Shown here: positions 1 through 6,129 of the stretch, in pieces
Layout: every line of letters begins with the position of its first letter
How positions within the stretch are numbered: position 1 is the stretch's first letter
Assembly: GCA_000310025.1 (NCBI GenBank)
Contig: FN648693.1
Coordinates: forward strand, 64,001 to 75,216
Direction: 5' to 3'
Source: Ectocarpus siliculosus
Lineage: Eukaryota; Sar; Phaeophyceae; Ectocarpales; Ectocarpaceae
Length of the DNA stretch: 11,216 nucleotides
Notes under the pieces: model-generated
Databases searched by the model: none
Seen by the model: the letters and a program-made list of their open reading frames with translations, nothing else
Told to the model about the DNA's origin: nothing
Made by a program: the position numbers and the translations under genes

Positions 1-974
1 CACGCGGGGCGACCATCGGCCAACCCGACGACCGACGAAATCGCCCGCACACTCGCTGACGCCCTCACCGGTCGACTTCACGTCTCATCAGGGGACATGG
101 GTAGAGTACCCATTAATGCAGGGACGGTTAGAATGACTGAGACTAAGCGCCTAGCGCCTTGGGATGGTGTATTTAAGCAAGGGGAAGATGAGCAGCCAAA
201 GGTTTTGATTTTTCGATCGAACATGGTAGCTACGTTTGCGCAGGAAGGAGTGCGTGACGTGGTGCTGACTGAAGAAGAGATTCAAGTCGGAAAGAAGGAG
301 TTAGCATGGAGGAGATGCGTAGGGTGCATTCGAGTGACAGAGTAGAAAAGGCAATTACGGCGTGGAACCTGCTGATCACGATTGCAACATACATGCCTAT
401 CCTCACCCAGATCATCGCCGATGGTAGTCCAAGTGGAGGTTGGAAGATATTCCTCTATTACGAGCCGCGTGCCAGGGCCGAAAAAGAAAGGCTGTCATCT
501 CACCATCACGCTCTTGAGATGAAAGTAGGAGAGACCCCGCAATAATACTTTGGGAGATATGCTGTTTTGCGCAGTAGGCTAGCCTCGCACGGTGTTGTTT
601 TCTCCGACGATGATGCCAATGCCCACATGGTATACCACCTTTCCGACGAGTATATGGTAGAGAAGAAGATTCTGACTATGAAACCGATTCCCCCCTCGCG
701 CGAGACAATCGAAAAGGCTGTGCGAGATGCTCATGCGGACTGGGTTTGCCGTCGCGAGGGGGAACCGAAGAATGGCGCGGGGCACGCGTTCGTCGCTTCC
801 GGTGGCATCCGGCGCGATGGACGTGTCCAAAATGGGTCGAGTGGAAAAGGCGGGGGTCAGGACGGAGACGGAGGCGCCCGGAGTCGGAGCAGGAGCAGGG
901 GGAGAGAAAACAAGAAAGGAGGTGAGAGAGGAGCCGACAACGACCACTGCTACCTACATCCGCACTCGTTCCAC
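1..974 (+). pseudogene. gag: Copia gag (UBN2-type capsid region), broken
   Basis: Gag coats the RNA in the virus-like particle. Frame 1 is open from base 1 to a TAG at 343-345, and frame 3 then carries the recognisable core. Tracts typical of copia gag are visible: KAITAWNLL (351-377), SPSGGWKIF around 429-455 (family pattern SPS..AW..L..Y), EKERL near 483, then YFGRYAVLRSRLASHG after the stop, and SDDDAN...HLSDEY (603-653). The join between frames 1 and 3 lies between about 300 and 341 and cannot be placed exactly. TAA at 543-545 falls between the GETPQ and YFGRY tracts with the frame unchanged, so it is a plain nonsense mutation. The C-terminal part (about 830-947) becomes Gly/Arg/Ser rich, as expected for an RNA-binding tail ahead of the zinc knuckle. 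No start codon can be assigned because the frame is open upstream of the window. Confidence 0.8.
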
Positions 975-988
975 ACCAACGCCAGTGC
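948..988 (+). pseudogene. Degenerate CCHC zinc knuckle of gag with frameshift
   Basis: Copia Gag normally carries C-x2-C-x4-H-x4-C for RNA packaging. Here TGC (Cys) is at 948-950, the second Cys position is CAT (His) at 957-959, the His is CAC at 972-974 in frame 3, and the last Cys is TGC at 986-988 in frame 2. Only 11 bases lie between the His and the last Cys instead of 12, so one base has been lost in 975-985. Frame 2 then reads QCYTQRDRQKKQ, a basic tail leading directly into the Gln-rich region. The knuckle has therefore lost one ligand and its frame. The assignment is an inference from spacing and position. Confidence 0.6.
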
Positions 989-1012
989 TACACTCAGCGC
1001 GACCGTCAGAAG

Positions 1013-1741
1013 AAGCAGGAGCAGCAGCAGCCTCAACAACAGCAGCATCAGCCACAGCAGCCTCAGCAACAGCAGCCTCAGCAACAGCAGCATCAGCAAC
1101 AGCAGCCTCAGCAACAGCAGCCGCAGCAACAGCAGCCTCAGCAACAGCAACTTCACGGACCGCCGCCGCAGCAGCCGAGCTACAGTGGGGGGGCCTGGGC
1201 CGGTGGGCCTCAGCACGGACCTCACAGCGGCTACGGAGGACAGCATCAGCACAGGTATTCAGCTCCCCCTCGTCCGCCACAACCGCCTTGGCGGCCTCCG
1301 TACGGGCATGCAAATGTGATGCATGCGTATAGTGCTATGCCCTACGGGGGGCCCGCGAATGGTACCGAGTATGGCGGGAGGGAGCAGCAACAGCAGCAAT
1401 AGCAGCAACAGCAGCAGCCTTCGCCAGACTACTACCAGCAGCAGCCGTACTACCCGCCTCCGACACCGTACTGCCAGCAGCAGCAGCCACCACCGCAGCC
1501 CCCGCCACCGCCGTCGTTTCAGCCGCAGCAGCAGCCGCAGCAGCAGCAGCACTCCACCCATGCCCCGCCCCAGTCGTCTTCTACCGGAGCAGCAACCTAT
1601 CCGCCTGGGCATCTCCACTCCCTGATGGCACACTTTGTGTCCGCTGACGAGATGAGTTCGCTTTCGGTTTCGAGTGATGTAGGCAGTGTCGCATGTGGTG
1701 ATGATCTTGGTTTTGCTTTGTCTGCACAGAGTTGCGAGTAG
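1013..1741 (+). pseudogene. Gln/Pro/Tyr-rich low-complexity (prion-like) Gag-Pol linker
   Basis: This is frame 2, between the zinc knuckle and the protease. It contains a Gln/Pro block at 1016-1150, a Gly/Tyr/His/Pro-rich stretch (1151-1380), a second Gln tract around a TAG (1383-1420), Tyr/Pro/Gln repeats (1427-1470) and a third Pro/Gln block (1473-1548). The region ends in an ordinary acidic/Ser stretch before TAG 1739-1741. The composition (Gln, Pro, Tyr, Gly, almost no charge) is prion-like. Ty1 Gag also has a prion-like segment that helps particle assembly; extending that role here is inference. TAG 1400-1402 sits inside the Gln tract and is one transition from CAG. The other two forward frames are also open over the CAG tract and would give poly-Ser and poly-Ala; the flanks show frame 2 is the ancestral one. 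Confidence 0.75.
1031..1150 (+). repeat. 15-bp CAG-rich minisatellite, eight units
   Basis: Eight consecutive 15-base units of the type CCT CAG CAA CAG CAG run from 1031 to 1150. The first codon varies between CCT, CAT and CCG, and the second unit differs most. In frame 2 each unit encodes Pro or His followed by four Gln. The regular CAA interruptions and the fixed 15-base period indicate unit duplication rather than simple CAG slippage. A multiple-of-three unit keeps the frame when copy number changes. Confidence 0.85.
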
Positions 1742-2102
1742 AGTCCTGGTAGGGAGGTATTTTGGTCTGATAGCGGTGCAAGCAACCATTTTGTGAGTAA
1801 CAGCTCTAAGATGTACAACATTTCGCCTGTTCCCCCCGGCAAAGAATTAATCAGAATAGCAATGGTGCTCATTTTGCGCGTGGAGTGCGTGGGTAGTGTC
1901 AATCGGGCATTGCACATGGCAGGAGGTCGATCGGGAGAAGTGGATTTCTGTGTCCAATTGACAGACGTGTACGTAGTACCAGGGATTTCGTTCAACTTGT
2001 TCTCTCTGCACCAAACACAGAAAAAGCACAGGATAATGTTGGATGAGAGGGGTGTGCACCTTTTCGGCTGTCGGCTTATTTTCGCATATTCGGATATCGG
2101 AT
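1742..2102 (+). pseudogene. pol: Copia aspartic protease (PR)
   Basis: The retropepsin releases the mature proteins from the Gag-Pol precursor. Frame 2 reads FWSDSGASNHF, with the catalytic triad D-S-G at 1769-1777 and the copia-type continuation A-S-N-H-F. A hydrophobic strand (AMVLILRVECVGSV, from about 1859) and DVYVVPGISFNLFSL (about 1964-2008) match the usual copia order, in which VYVPG...NLFSL marks the C-terminal part of the domain and leads towards the pre-integrase segment. Within the domain no stop or shift is seen; the stop at 1739-1741 lies ten codons before the active site. Base composition here is much lower in G+C than in the integrase half. The protease fold itself looks intact in sequence. 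Confidence 0.88.
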
Positions 2103-2870
2103 GCTCTCTATCGGCCACCCGCTTGCCTCCCTCGTACCACGACGGTGATGTAATCCCCTCTACCATTGTCCCTCCCCCTGTTGCCCGGCAAGCGTCTCCG
2201 TCTGGTGTTGGTACTGGCCTTTTTGCGCAAACCCCCCCTCCCCCTTCTCAGATTCCAGGATCGGGTGCAGGGTGCGGTCCGAGTTCCAGCTTCCAGTCCA
2301 CCGGTCCCGCCGGTGTTGTACCTTCGGCTTCGAGCTTCCCGTCCATCGGTCCCGCCGGTGTCGTACCTTCGACTTCGAGCATCCCGTCCACCACTTCCGG
2401 TGTAGTACCTCCGAGCGATGCTACCCCGTCTATCGATGTTGATTTAGTGTCTCCGTCGATCCGAGATTTTCAACCGGTCCTAGCCGCAGCCATCGCCTCA
2501 TCCGACGTCCTGTCCCCCTCAGTCGTGAACCCGAATGTGTCGCGAGAGATAGATTTCATGCCCCTTGAGTCCCAGGATAATTTGCCTTTGATGGACATGA
2601 GTATGTTCTTGGATGTAGGCTTGATGAACGGACAAGACTCGGTCCCACCGGGTGACTTTTATCCCGACCCATTAGGCGTGTGTGAGTCCGTGAAGCCCCC
2701 CGTTGCGTTCGCTGTGATGCAAGATGAGTTGGACGTGCTCAGAGACTTTGTTGTCGAGTGCCGTGTGCAGCAAGATGTAGGTCCCCCCTCCCTTTCCCAT
2801 GCTTTGACGATTATCGCCCCCGGTGGTCCAGCGTTCACTATAGGAAAACCCACGTCCACCATCGACATTA
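2103..2870 (+). pseudogene. Ser/Pro/Val-rich spacer between protease and integrase
   Basis: Frame 2 stays open for more than 250 codons with no recognised domain. The first half is dominated by Pro, Ser, Gly and Val (for example PPPPSQIPGSG) and holds a 45-base tandem repeat at 2288-2419. The second half is acidic and hydrophobic (repeated MDM, DVL and DFVVE type segments, about 2550-2770). Copia polyproteins usually go from protease to the integrase finger with a much shorter spacer, so the length is unusual. It remains in one frame from the protease through to the integrase finger, so I take it as part of the same polyprotein rather than an insertion. Confidence 0.6.
2288..2419 (+). repeat. 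45-bp in-frame tandem repeat, three copies
   Basis: Copies start at 2288, 2333 and 2378. In frame 2 they encode SFQSTGPAGVVPSAS, SFPSIGPAGVVPSTS and a shorter third copy beginning SIPSTTSGVVPPS. Copies 1 and 2 are nearly identical at the DNA level; copy 3 lacks one codon and is more diverged. The 15-residue period keeps the polyprotein frame. An equivalent shadow repeat appears in the other frames. Confidence 0.85.
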
Positions 2871-2875
2871 ATTTG

Positions 2876-2980
2876 TTCCACGCTTCCACCGGCCACGTGA
2901 ATGAATTCTTGATGAGGGAAACCGCCAACTAGCAGGGTGTTCAATTGGTGGGGGAACTGCAGCCATGCGTCGGCTGCATC
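2876..2980 (+). pseudogene. pol: Integrase N-terminal HHCC zinc finger (GAG-pre-integrase)
   Basis: The integrase N-terminal finger binds zinc and helps multimerise the enzyme. Frame 2 gives FHASTGHVNEF with His at 2879-2881 and 2894-2896, then QPCVGCIEAKGRR with Cys at 2966-2968 and 2975-2977. The spacing is H-x4-H-x23-C-x2-C, fully canonical for retroviral-type integrases, and CxGC...AKGRR is the common copia form. TAG 2930-2932 falls in the x23 segment without changing frame, so it is a simple nonsense codon. All four zinc ligands are preserved. Confidence 0.88.
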
Positions 2981-2989
2981 GAGGCGAAG

Positions 2990-3705
2990 GGCAGGAGGGC
3001 CCCGGTGCCGCGGCGTGGAGTCACCCGCGCGGCGGTACCGTTCGGCAAGGTGCACATCGACATCACCGGCCCGTACTCTGAGGCGTTCGACGGTTCCCGT
3101 TACCTGATCATGTTCGTGGACAGCGCGTCGCGGTGGCAACGGGCGTACGGCATGCGGACCAAGAGCAACACCCTGACGTACCCGCGGCGCTTCCTCGCCG
3201 ACCTGAACGGCAACGGCACTCCGGGGTGTTTCCGCATGGACAACGGTGGGAGTTCACCAGTGCCGCCTTCGTCGCGTTCTGTGACGCCGCTGGCATCCGG
3301 CGCGAGTACACCGCGCCCGACACCCCGAAGCAGAATGCGGTCGTCGAGAGCGCAATCTGGCGCGCTATGAAGGGGGGCCACGCCGCCCGCCGCCACGTCC
3401 TCTCCATGGGCCACGTCGACCTCGCCTCTACCCCCGGTATGGACGCCAACGGACACCGGCTGTGGCTTGCATCGGCGATCTGGGCCTCTGGCTGCTTCAA
3501 CCGTTCCGCGACGTCGGCCAACCCGGCCTGGATGTCGCCGTTCGAGGCCTTCTTCGGACGCAAACCGCCGCTCAAGGTCGTTCCCTTTTTCCAGGAGGGG
3601 ATGATGCGCGTGAAGCCCGCCAGCAAGGCGGACGTCCAATCCGTGCGTTGCTTCTGCCTGCACGGAGCGCGCAACCACTCTGCCGCCACTGCCGTCGTTC
3701 TCCGC
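2990..3705 (+). pseudogene. pol: Copia integrase catalytic core (DDE), one frameshift
   Basis: The integrase inserts element cDNA into the genome. The first catalytic Asp is in HIDITGPY (GAC 3059-3061), the second in FRMDNGG (GAC 3239-3241), both in frame 2. The Glu is in PKQNAVVES (GAG 3346-3348) in frame 1. Inserting the one missing base near 3248-3252 gives exactly D-x59-D-x35-E, so the shift is a single-base loss in the G run of the usual DNGGEF motif. Downstream, WMSPFEAFFGRKP (3529-3567) matches the conserved (T/S)P.E...G.KP that closes the copia core. Codons here are strongly G/C-ending, unlike the protease and RT. The catalytic residues are intact although the protein cannot be made in one piece. 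Confidence 0.92.
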
Positions 3706-3754
3706 GCCGACACCGGAAGGATCTGCCTGTCCATCAACGTCGTGTGGATCAACC

Positions 3755-4500
3755 GCCGCACCGCCGTGCCGGCGCCGGTACCGGCCGGCGGAGGGGGTTC
3801 TTCGGTCACCGCGGCGCCCTCGCCGGCCGCCGCCGTTCCTGCAGCCGCTGCAGCACCGCCACCGCCATGGACATCGCAGACGTACACCTACACCCCGCCC
3901 ACAGCGACCACCGCTTCGCCGCCGCCCGCTTCTCCGCCGATCTTCACAGGGTCCGGAGCCGCGTCGCCGATCTCCACGGCGTCGTCGAGTGCGCCGCCGT
4001 CCACCGCAGCCACGCCGCCCCGTCCACCGCCGACACCACCGCCCGCAAGCGCCGCCGCTCCCGCTCCCGATCACCCGCCGCTTTCACAGCGAGCCGTCAG
4101 AGAGTTGGGCGAGAAGGAAACCAGAGTATATGGTCGTACGCGCGGCGACCGAGTGCGCTTCATGGATGAGCAACAGCAACCGCCGTCGCCGTCAGGTGGC
4201 GGCACCGCTCTCCGACACCGCCTTGGGCTGCTATCGATGATGGGCAAGGATGCACTCGTCTCGTCGCTCGCCACCCGGGGGGCCATCGATCAAGGACGTC
4301 GAGACCTGCCACCGTCCGCCAGCGTCGCCCCTCCCGCTCCCCCACCGCCGCAAGATACGAATTTAGCAGGCCATGGGAGCGGGGGGGGCGCAGGAGCTGG
4401 AGGGCCGGGGGGCCTGCACATGTTCGCAGCAATGTTCGCCACCCGCGAGGATGTGGAAGCTACTCTTCGTGCCAAACGCCCTCCTGACAAGACGCCGGAC
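3755..4500 (+). pseudogene. Ala/Pro-rich integrase-RT linker
   Basis: Frame 1 remains open from the integrase core through about 250 residues dominated by Ala, Pro, Ser and Thr (3770-4080), then a stretch with scattered basic and Gln residues (REL.EKETRVYGRTRGDRV region, 4090-4160) and a Gly-rich run (4372-4410). No folded domain is recognised. Copia integrases often end in a long disordered tail before the RT, and this fits that position. G+C is extreme: 49 of 60 bases in 3781-3840. That composition produces long spurious ORFs in other frames, including a 324-codon one on the minus strand, which are not genes. Confidence 0.65.
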
Positions 4501-4529
4501 CTTCCTCACTGCCTAGCCAGCGATCTCCG

Positions 4530-5309
4530 AGTGCCGAAAACGTTCAAGGAGTTTTTCGGTCTGTTGGATGCAGGTACTTTTAGTCCGATGTAGCAACCAG
4601 TAGAAAACTTCATCAACGCCAAGTGGGTATTCAACTGTAAGGCAGACGAGTACGGATGGCCGACGAAATTCAAGGCAAGGCTTGTAGCGCGGGGGGACAT
4701 GCAGAGGGCTTCGATTGATTTTGGAGAATTGTTTGCACCCACCGTATCCGTGTCTATTGTGCGTTTGTTGGCAGCATTGGCATGTGAGCAGAACCTTGAC
4801 TTGTGCCATTTCGATATTCAGCTTGCATTTGTGCAGTCTGAGCTTGAAGAGGATGTTTTCATGCGTCTCCCGCAAGGTTGTGGTAGGTTATCTGGACTGA
4901 TCGTGAAGCTGTGCAAGAGTCTGTACGGTTTGAAGCAGGCATCACGACAATGGCATGCGCACCTGACGAGGTGTTTGTTACTTTTAGGATGTGCGCAATG
5001 TTTGGCAGATGCATGTGTTTTTCGATTTATGGAGGATGGATGTGTGATCATGATTATCGTGGTCCACGTGGATGACATTTTTGCCGTAGGGCAGAAGGAG
5101 AGATGTGACAAGTTTGGCAGAGACCTCAACGAGATGGTCCCGGTGAAGTACCTTGGGAGTTGAGGTGGTACTCCGCGTGCTTTTGCCAGGGAGATCTAGA
5201 GAGAGGGCTTTTGAGGATCTCGCAGCAAAGGTTTGCAGAAGAGTTGGCTGCAGAGTACGGTGTTGAGTGGGGGAAGAGTGTGCCCTTGCCTGTGAGCATG
5301 AAGCTTTGA
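4530..5309 (+). pseudogene. pol: Copia reverse transcriptase (RVT_2), stop and frameshift
   Basis: The RT copies the element RNA into cDNA. The N-terminal part, LLDAGTFSP (frame 1, about 4561-4587), is followed by TAG 4591-4593, then AKWVFNCKADEYG, KARLVARGDMQ, ELFAPTVS and the first catalytic Asp in HFDIQLAF (GAT 4813-4815). LPQGCGRL, SLYGLKQASRQWH and the active-site pair in VVHVDDIFAVG (GAT GAC 5071-5076) follow. His replaces the Tyr of the usual YVDD. Frame 1 ends at TGA 5161-5163; the continuation LRWYSACF...RISQQRFAEELAAEYGVEWGKSVPLP is in frame 3 from 5157, implying loss of one G at 5155-5157. PKTFKE is followed almost directly by FFGLLDAGTF, suggesting an internal in-frame deletion in the N-terminal part (inference). 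Confidence 0.92.
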
Positions 5310-5545
5310 CGAGAACGAAGCGTGTGCTGATGTCCCTTTTCGCGAGTTGGTAGGATCCCTAATGTATGTGGTAGGCCACTCAAACCAGGCCTGACATCGC
5401 GAATGCAGTACGAGCAGTAGCGCGGTATTGCGCGTCTCCCAAGATGGTGCACTGGAAGGCAGCACTTGGTATTTTTGGGTACGTGCGTAGGACGAGTTGG
5501 ATGGGGATTACATCTGAGAGGGGAGTGGTGACTGGCATGAGCATG
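5305..5545 (+). pseudogene. pol: RT connection and start of RNase H, truncated
   Basis: After TGA 5307-5309 in frame 3, frame 1 resumes with FDENEACADVPFRELVGSLMYVVGHSNQ (5305-~5386), matching the copia segment YR..VGSL.Y....RPDI. Another shift leads to frame 2 at 5387 with RPDIANAVRAVARYCASPKMVHWKAALGIFGYVRRT, the typical W...K.ILRYL-like block before RNase H. The match fades after GVVTGMSM at about 5543; none of the RNase H motifs that normally follow (the SDAD segment, the TEAEY segment, the K..DVR.HFLRE segment) is present. Frame 2 stays open to TGA 5636-5638 but that tail is unlike copia sequence. I take about 5545 as the element's broken 3' edge. Confidence 0.85.
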
Positions 5546-5586
5546 TGTTCCGCACGGCCGCGTACACCGGTTCTAAATAGTGCGAT

Positions 5587-5807
5587 GATGGGCACTTGTG
5601 ACGCAAGGCACAAGTGCCCGGAGCGCTCGTCCCTGTGATGGGCACTGCATAAGTGCTCGGAGGGGGGTTTCCCGAGAAGATGTAACCGTCTCTCGGGCTG
5701 ATAATGGAAACCAATGGAAGAATTCCGATTGGTTACCATTCCCCGCGCGATGATGAAACGGTTCCTCCGCATGACAGCTTGCAGCGATCTCGCCCCCCAA
5801 GCTGTCA
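5587..5807. repeat. Ladder of five consecutive hairpins
   Basis: Five inverted repeats lie in line: (1) GGGCACTTGTG 5590-5600 with CACAAGTGCCC 5609-5619, 11 bp perfect; (2) GGGCACT 5640-5646 with AGTGCTC 5652-5658, one wobble, a shortened repeat of the first; (3) CCCGAGA 5671-5677 with TCTCGGG 5691-5697; (4) 5703-5740, arms AATGG-A-AACCAAT and ATTGGTT-A-CCATT with an inner GGAA/TTCC stem, one mismatch and one bulge; (5) TGACAGCTTG 5772-5781 with CAAGCTGTCA 5798-5807, 10 bp perfect. They start right after the retroelement remnant ends. They may be the end of another element, a structured transcript or a breakpoint relic; I do not recognise a family. Confidence 0.75.
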
Positions 5808-6052
5808 GTGACCTTTGTGTCCGGAAACTGAGCACGAAACATTTGTGAACGAACCAGACCTGAGCGCTATTGACCTGATATCACAACTGTGAGTCATGAC
5901 CACGCCTACATGCATGCATGCCTGACCTGATGATGGAGTATCGCTGCTTGCTCGCTTGTGTTGATGATGGAACGCTTGGCACATGTCTACAATCGAACTC
6001 GCAGAGACTAGCCATGATCTGCGCAGGTGAGAGTAGCCTTGTCTCTGTAAGA
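5808..6052. other. Non-coding stretch, unassigned
   Basis: No gene or recognised repeat. GATGATGGA occurs twice, at about 5928 and 5964, each followed by a short GCTTG-like stretch, hinting at an old 36-bp duplication. CATGCATGCATG lies at 5909-5920. Short ORFs here have no recognisable content. Confidence 0.4.
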
Positions 6053-6129
6053 TGGTACACGTACGGAGAATCGAACTCCGGGCGTAACTGTGGGAGGGTT
6101 ACATGGACATCGGACATGTTGCACCGTGC
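6053..6129 (-). tRNA. tRNA-like sequence or tRNA pseudogene, possibly Gly(CCC)
   Basis: On the minus strand 6064-6080 forms a perfect T-arm: CGGAG stem, TTCGATT loop (T54 T55 C56 R57 A58 present), CTCCG stem, and GTTCGATTC fits the Pol III B box. It is followed by seven acceptor bases (TACGTGT), a discriminator A and CCA (6053-6055 on + is TGG). An anticodon arm can be drawn with loop CTCCCAC, anticodon CCC, but the stem-closing pair is C-A. A D-arm of CATG/CATG with a nine-base loop lacks the conserved GG. The 5' acceptor GCACGGT pairs with the 3' side at five of seven positions, counting one G-T. Total length is 74 without CCA. The weak D-arm and acceptor point to a pseudogene or a tRNA-derived repeat. 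Confidence in the T-arm is high, in a functional tRNA low. Confidence 0.35.

Larger units (their letters stand above)
1..5545 (+). mobile_element. Degenerate Ty1/copia LTR retrotransposon, both ends missing
   Basis: The domain order gag, zinc knuckle, protease, integrase HHCC, integrase DDE, reverse transcriptase, RNase H start is diagnostic of Ty1/copia; Ty3/gypsy has RT before integrase. The polyprotein runs in frame 1 (to ~300-341), frame 3 (to ~975), frame 2 (to ~3250), frame 1 (to ~5157), frame 3 (to ~5306), frame 1 (to ~5386) and frame 2 (to ~5545). Interruptions are TAA 543-545 and TAG 1400-1402, 1739-1741, 2930-2932 and 4591-4593. The reading frame is open at base 1, so the gag start and the 5' LTR lie upstream. 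Downstream the RNase H catalytic motifs, polypurine tract and 3' LTR are absent. The copy cannot make a complete polyprotein and is an inactive fossil. I am sure of the family; the exact 3' boundary is uncertain by tens of bases. Confidence 0.93.

Noticed and set aside
950-1313. Minus-strand ORFs of poly-Leu and poly-Ala over the CAG tract
   Set aside because: They are complements of the CAG repeat in other frames, with no non-repetitive domain.
3247-3254. Programmed -1 frameshift in the integrase
   Set aside because: There is no canonical slippery heptamer, and the D-x35-E spacing is restored by exactly one missing base, which points to a deletion. Kept only as an alternative in the findings.
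3100-4074. Long minus-strand ORF (324 codons)
   Set aside because: It is the shadow of the G/C-rich integrase and Ala/Pro linker; its Arg/Gly-rich content mirrors the codon bias of the + strand, and the + strand holds clear integrase motifs.
5546-5900. 3' LTR of the copia element
   Set aside because: RNase H is missing before it, no TG...CA ends with a preceding polypurine tract are seen, and there is no 5' LTR in the window to compare.
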